Under the pieces are notes generated by a model, which saw nothing but the letters and a program-made list of their open reading frames with translations, did no database searches and had not been told where the DNA came from. From Aurantimonas coralicida (GTDB taxonomy: Bacteria; Pseudomonadota; Alphaproteobacteria; Rhizobiales; Rhizobiaceae), in NCBI GenBank assembly GCA_011050685.1, contig DRFF01000122.1, positions 1 to 40,976 on the forward strand: a stretch of 40,976 nucleotides of DNA. The letters run 5' to 3'. Below are positions 39,896 to 40,976 of this stretch, in pieces; within the stretch, counting starts at the first letter, position 1; each line of letters begins with the position of its first letter. A program made the translations under genes and the position numbers.

Positions 39896-40976
39896 GTGGA
39901 ACGCAGAACATTCCTGAAATCGACAGCCGCGACGGCCGGCAGCCTGCTGCTCGGAACACCGTCTATCGTCTCGGCGGCCACCCCGCTCAAGTTTGACAGC
40001 TACGTCTCGGAAACCGCCGGTCCATCCTGGATTGACCGCTGGTACCTCGACGAGTTGGAGAAGCGCACCAATGGCGAAGTCACGGTGCGCCGCTACTGGT
40101 CGGGCTCGCTCAACAAGGTCGGTGAACATCTCTCCGCGGTCCGGGACGGCACCTCGGAGATCAGCCTGATCTCGCCCGGCTATTACCAGGCCGAGCTTCC
40201 CGTCACGCGCGGGCTTGAATGGTATTACCGCATGAACCATGCCGACGCGCTGCAGAAGGTGTGCCGCGACGTCTACGCCCAGTTTGAGCCGCTGCGCGCC
40301 GAATGGGAGCAGCGCCATCGCTCGAAGGTCCTCTACTGGACCAACTGGAACTACGCGCCGCTCGTTCTGCGCGAGCCTATCCAGTCGCTGGAGGAACTGC
40401 GCGGCAAGCGCATCCGCGGCTACGGCGTCGCAGTCGACGTGATCGAGGCGCTCGGCGGCACCGCCATCCCGATGGCCGCACCGGAAGTATACCAGGCGCT
40501 GGAACGCGGCATTCTCGATGGTGTCTACGGCTTCGACTTCGTCACCGCTATCGCCTACAATCTCCATGAGATCGCGCCGAACTTCTACGATATCGGCGAC
40601 GGTCCGCACGCCCCCGCCGCGACCATCATGAATCTACAGGTCTATGAGGGTCTGCCGGACGACGTGCGCGCCGTGTCGGATGAGATCGTCACAGAACTCT
40701 ATGACAGCCAGTTCAGCACGATCTACGAGGACGTACTCGCGAGCTACGTCGAAAAGGCGACCTCGGAGGGGGTGACGCTCGGCACCGTACCCAAGGAGGA
40801 GAAGGAGCGGGCCCGCAACCTCGTCCAGCCGAAGCAGGTGAATGCTTGGCTCGAGGGACCGGCGCAGCAGGCGGGTATCGATGGCGAGCGGATGCAGGCT
40901 CTCATTGAAGAGGCGATCGCGAAATACGATCCACAGGGAACGTTACGACGGCCCTACGAAATCGCGCAGTCGAACT
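39896..40976 (+). CDS. dctP: TRAP transporter solute-binding protein DctP (runs into position 1)
   Basis: This periplasmic binding protein has a twin-arginine-like signal (ERRTFLKSTAATAGSLLLGT). DctP-family motifs follow: RTNGEVTVRRYWSGSLNK, VRDGTSEISLISPGYYQAEL, KVLYWTNWNYAPLVLREPIQ, RGKRIRGYGVAVDVIEALGG and APEVYQALERGILDGVYGFD. The first of the two binding-site Arg regions is IRGYG. The start is GTG at 39896 with AGGAGG eight bases upstream. An in-frame ATG at 39875 has no ribosome site. The frame is open at the window end and closes at 145-147 across the circular junction, giving 360 residues. Confidence 0.95.
   Translation, partial: MERRTFLKSTAATAGSLLLGTPSIVSAATPLKFDSYVSETAGPSWIDRWYLDELEKRTNGEVTVRRYWSGSLNKVGEHLSAVRDGTSEISLISPGYYQAELPVTRGLEWYYRMNHADALQKVCRDVYAQFEPLRAEWEQRHRSKVLYWTNWNYAPLVLREPIQSLEELRGKRIRGYGVAVDVIEALGGTAIPMAAPEVYQALERGILDGVYGFDFVTAIAYNLHEIAPNFYDIGDGPHAPAATIMNLQVYEGLPDDVRAVSDEIVTELYDSQFSTIYEDVLASYVEKATSEGVTLGTVPKEEKERARNLVQPKQVNAWLEGPAQQAGIDGERMQALIEEAIAKYDPQGTLRRPYEIAQSN
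40832..40976. repeat. Terminal direct repeat, right copy (circular overlap)
   Basis: It is identical to 1-145. See the left copy. Confidence 0.95.

Overview
The first 145 bases of the window are repeated exactly as its last 145 bases, and the last gene (dctP) reads through that junction into the first bases with no break. The simplest reading is a closed circular replicon of about 40,831 bp, opened inside a TRAP-transporter operon. High GC, a Ti-type MobQ relaxase (TraA) with TraC/TraD and a Ti-like oriT, rhizobial-style winged-helix replication genes, and IS66/IS110/IS630/IS1380/Tn3 remnants of the kind common in Hyphomicrobiales all point to an alphaproteobacterial (Rhizobiales-type) mobilizable plasmid. 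There is a relaxase but no TraG coupling protein or mating-pair genes, so it is mobilizable rather than self-transmissible.

Layout. (a) 36.4-41.0 kb continuing through 0-2.9 kb: a catabolic cluster. A PAS-LuxR regulator is divergent from an apparent operon of thiolase, acyl-CoA synthetase, TRAP DctP, DctQ, DctM and an SDR dehydrogenase. Together these would import a carboxylic acid, activate it with CoA, oxidise it and cleave it. (b) 2.9-9.1 kb: a complete Tn3-family transposon with 38-bp inverted repeats (tnpA, tnpR and an operon-linked passenger), flanked by fragments of IS66 on one side and IS1380/IS110 on the other. (c) 9.1-11.5 kb: the replication and partition core. It holds a winged-helix initiator candidate, a candidate countertranscribed RNA on its leader, a ribbon-helix-helix-like protein and a parA plus partner operon preceded by nested inverted repeats. 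(d) 11.5-15.5 kb: a graveyard of a nonsense-mutated initiator paralogue, IS3/Tn3/IS110/IS630 pieces and a MarR gene joined to a transposon end, with an intact PagL-like lipid A deacylase.

(e) 15.5-19.1 kb: a TetR-regulated EmrAB-type multidrug efflux operon. (f) 19.2-25 kb: a ParE-type toxin-antitoxin pair, an SDR/aldo-keto reductase pair, and a PepSY / UbiB-like / Hsp20 group. (g) 25-30.2 kb: the mobilization region (DUF6118-like protein, TraA, oriT, YnfA, TraC, TraD). (h) 30.3-34.2 kb: VapBC-like and HigBA-like toxin-antitoxin pairs, a mini Tn3 element, and a truncated second partition locus with TGCAC-rich repeats. (i) 34.2-36.3 kb: a compact three-gene operon of a small protein, a TIR-like (CAP12/PCTIR type) protein and a tyrosine recombinase, next to a 28-bp dif-like palindrome. 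This operon is the best candidate for a little-described, possibly anti-phage, module.

No tRNA, rRNA or CRISPR array was seen. Family calls rest on motif recognition by eye. No database search was run.
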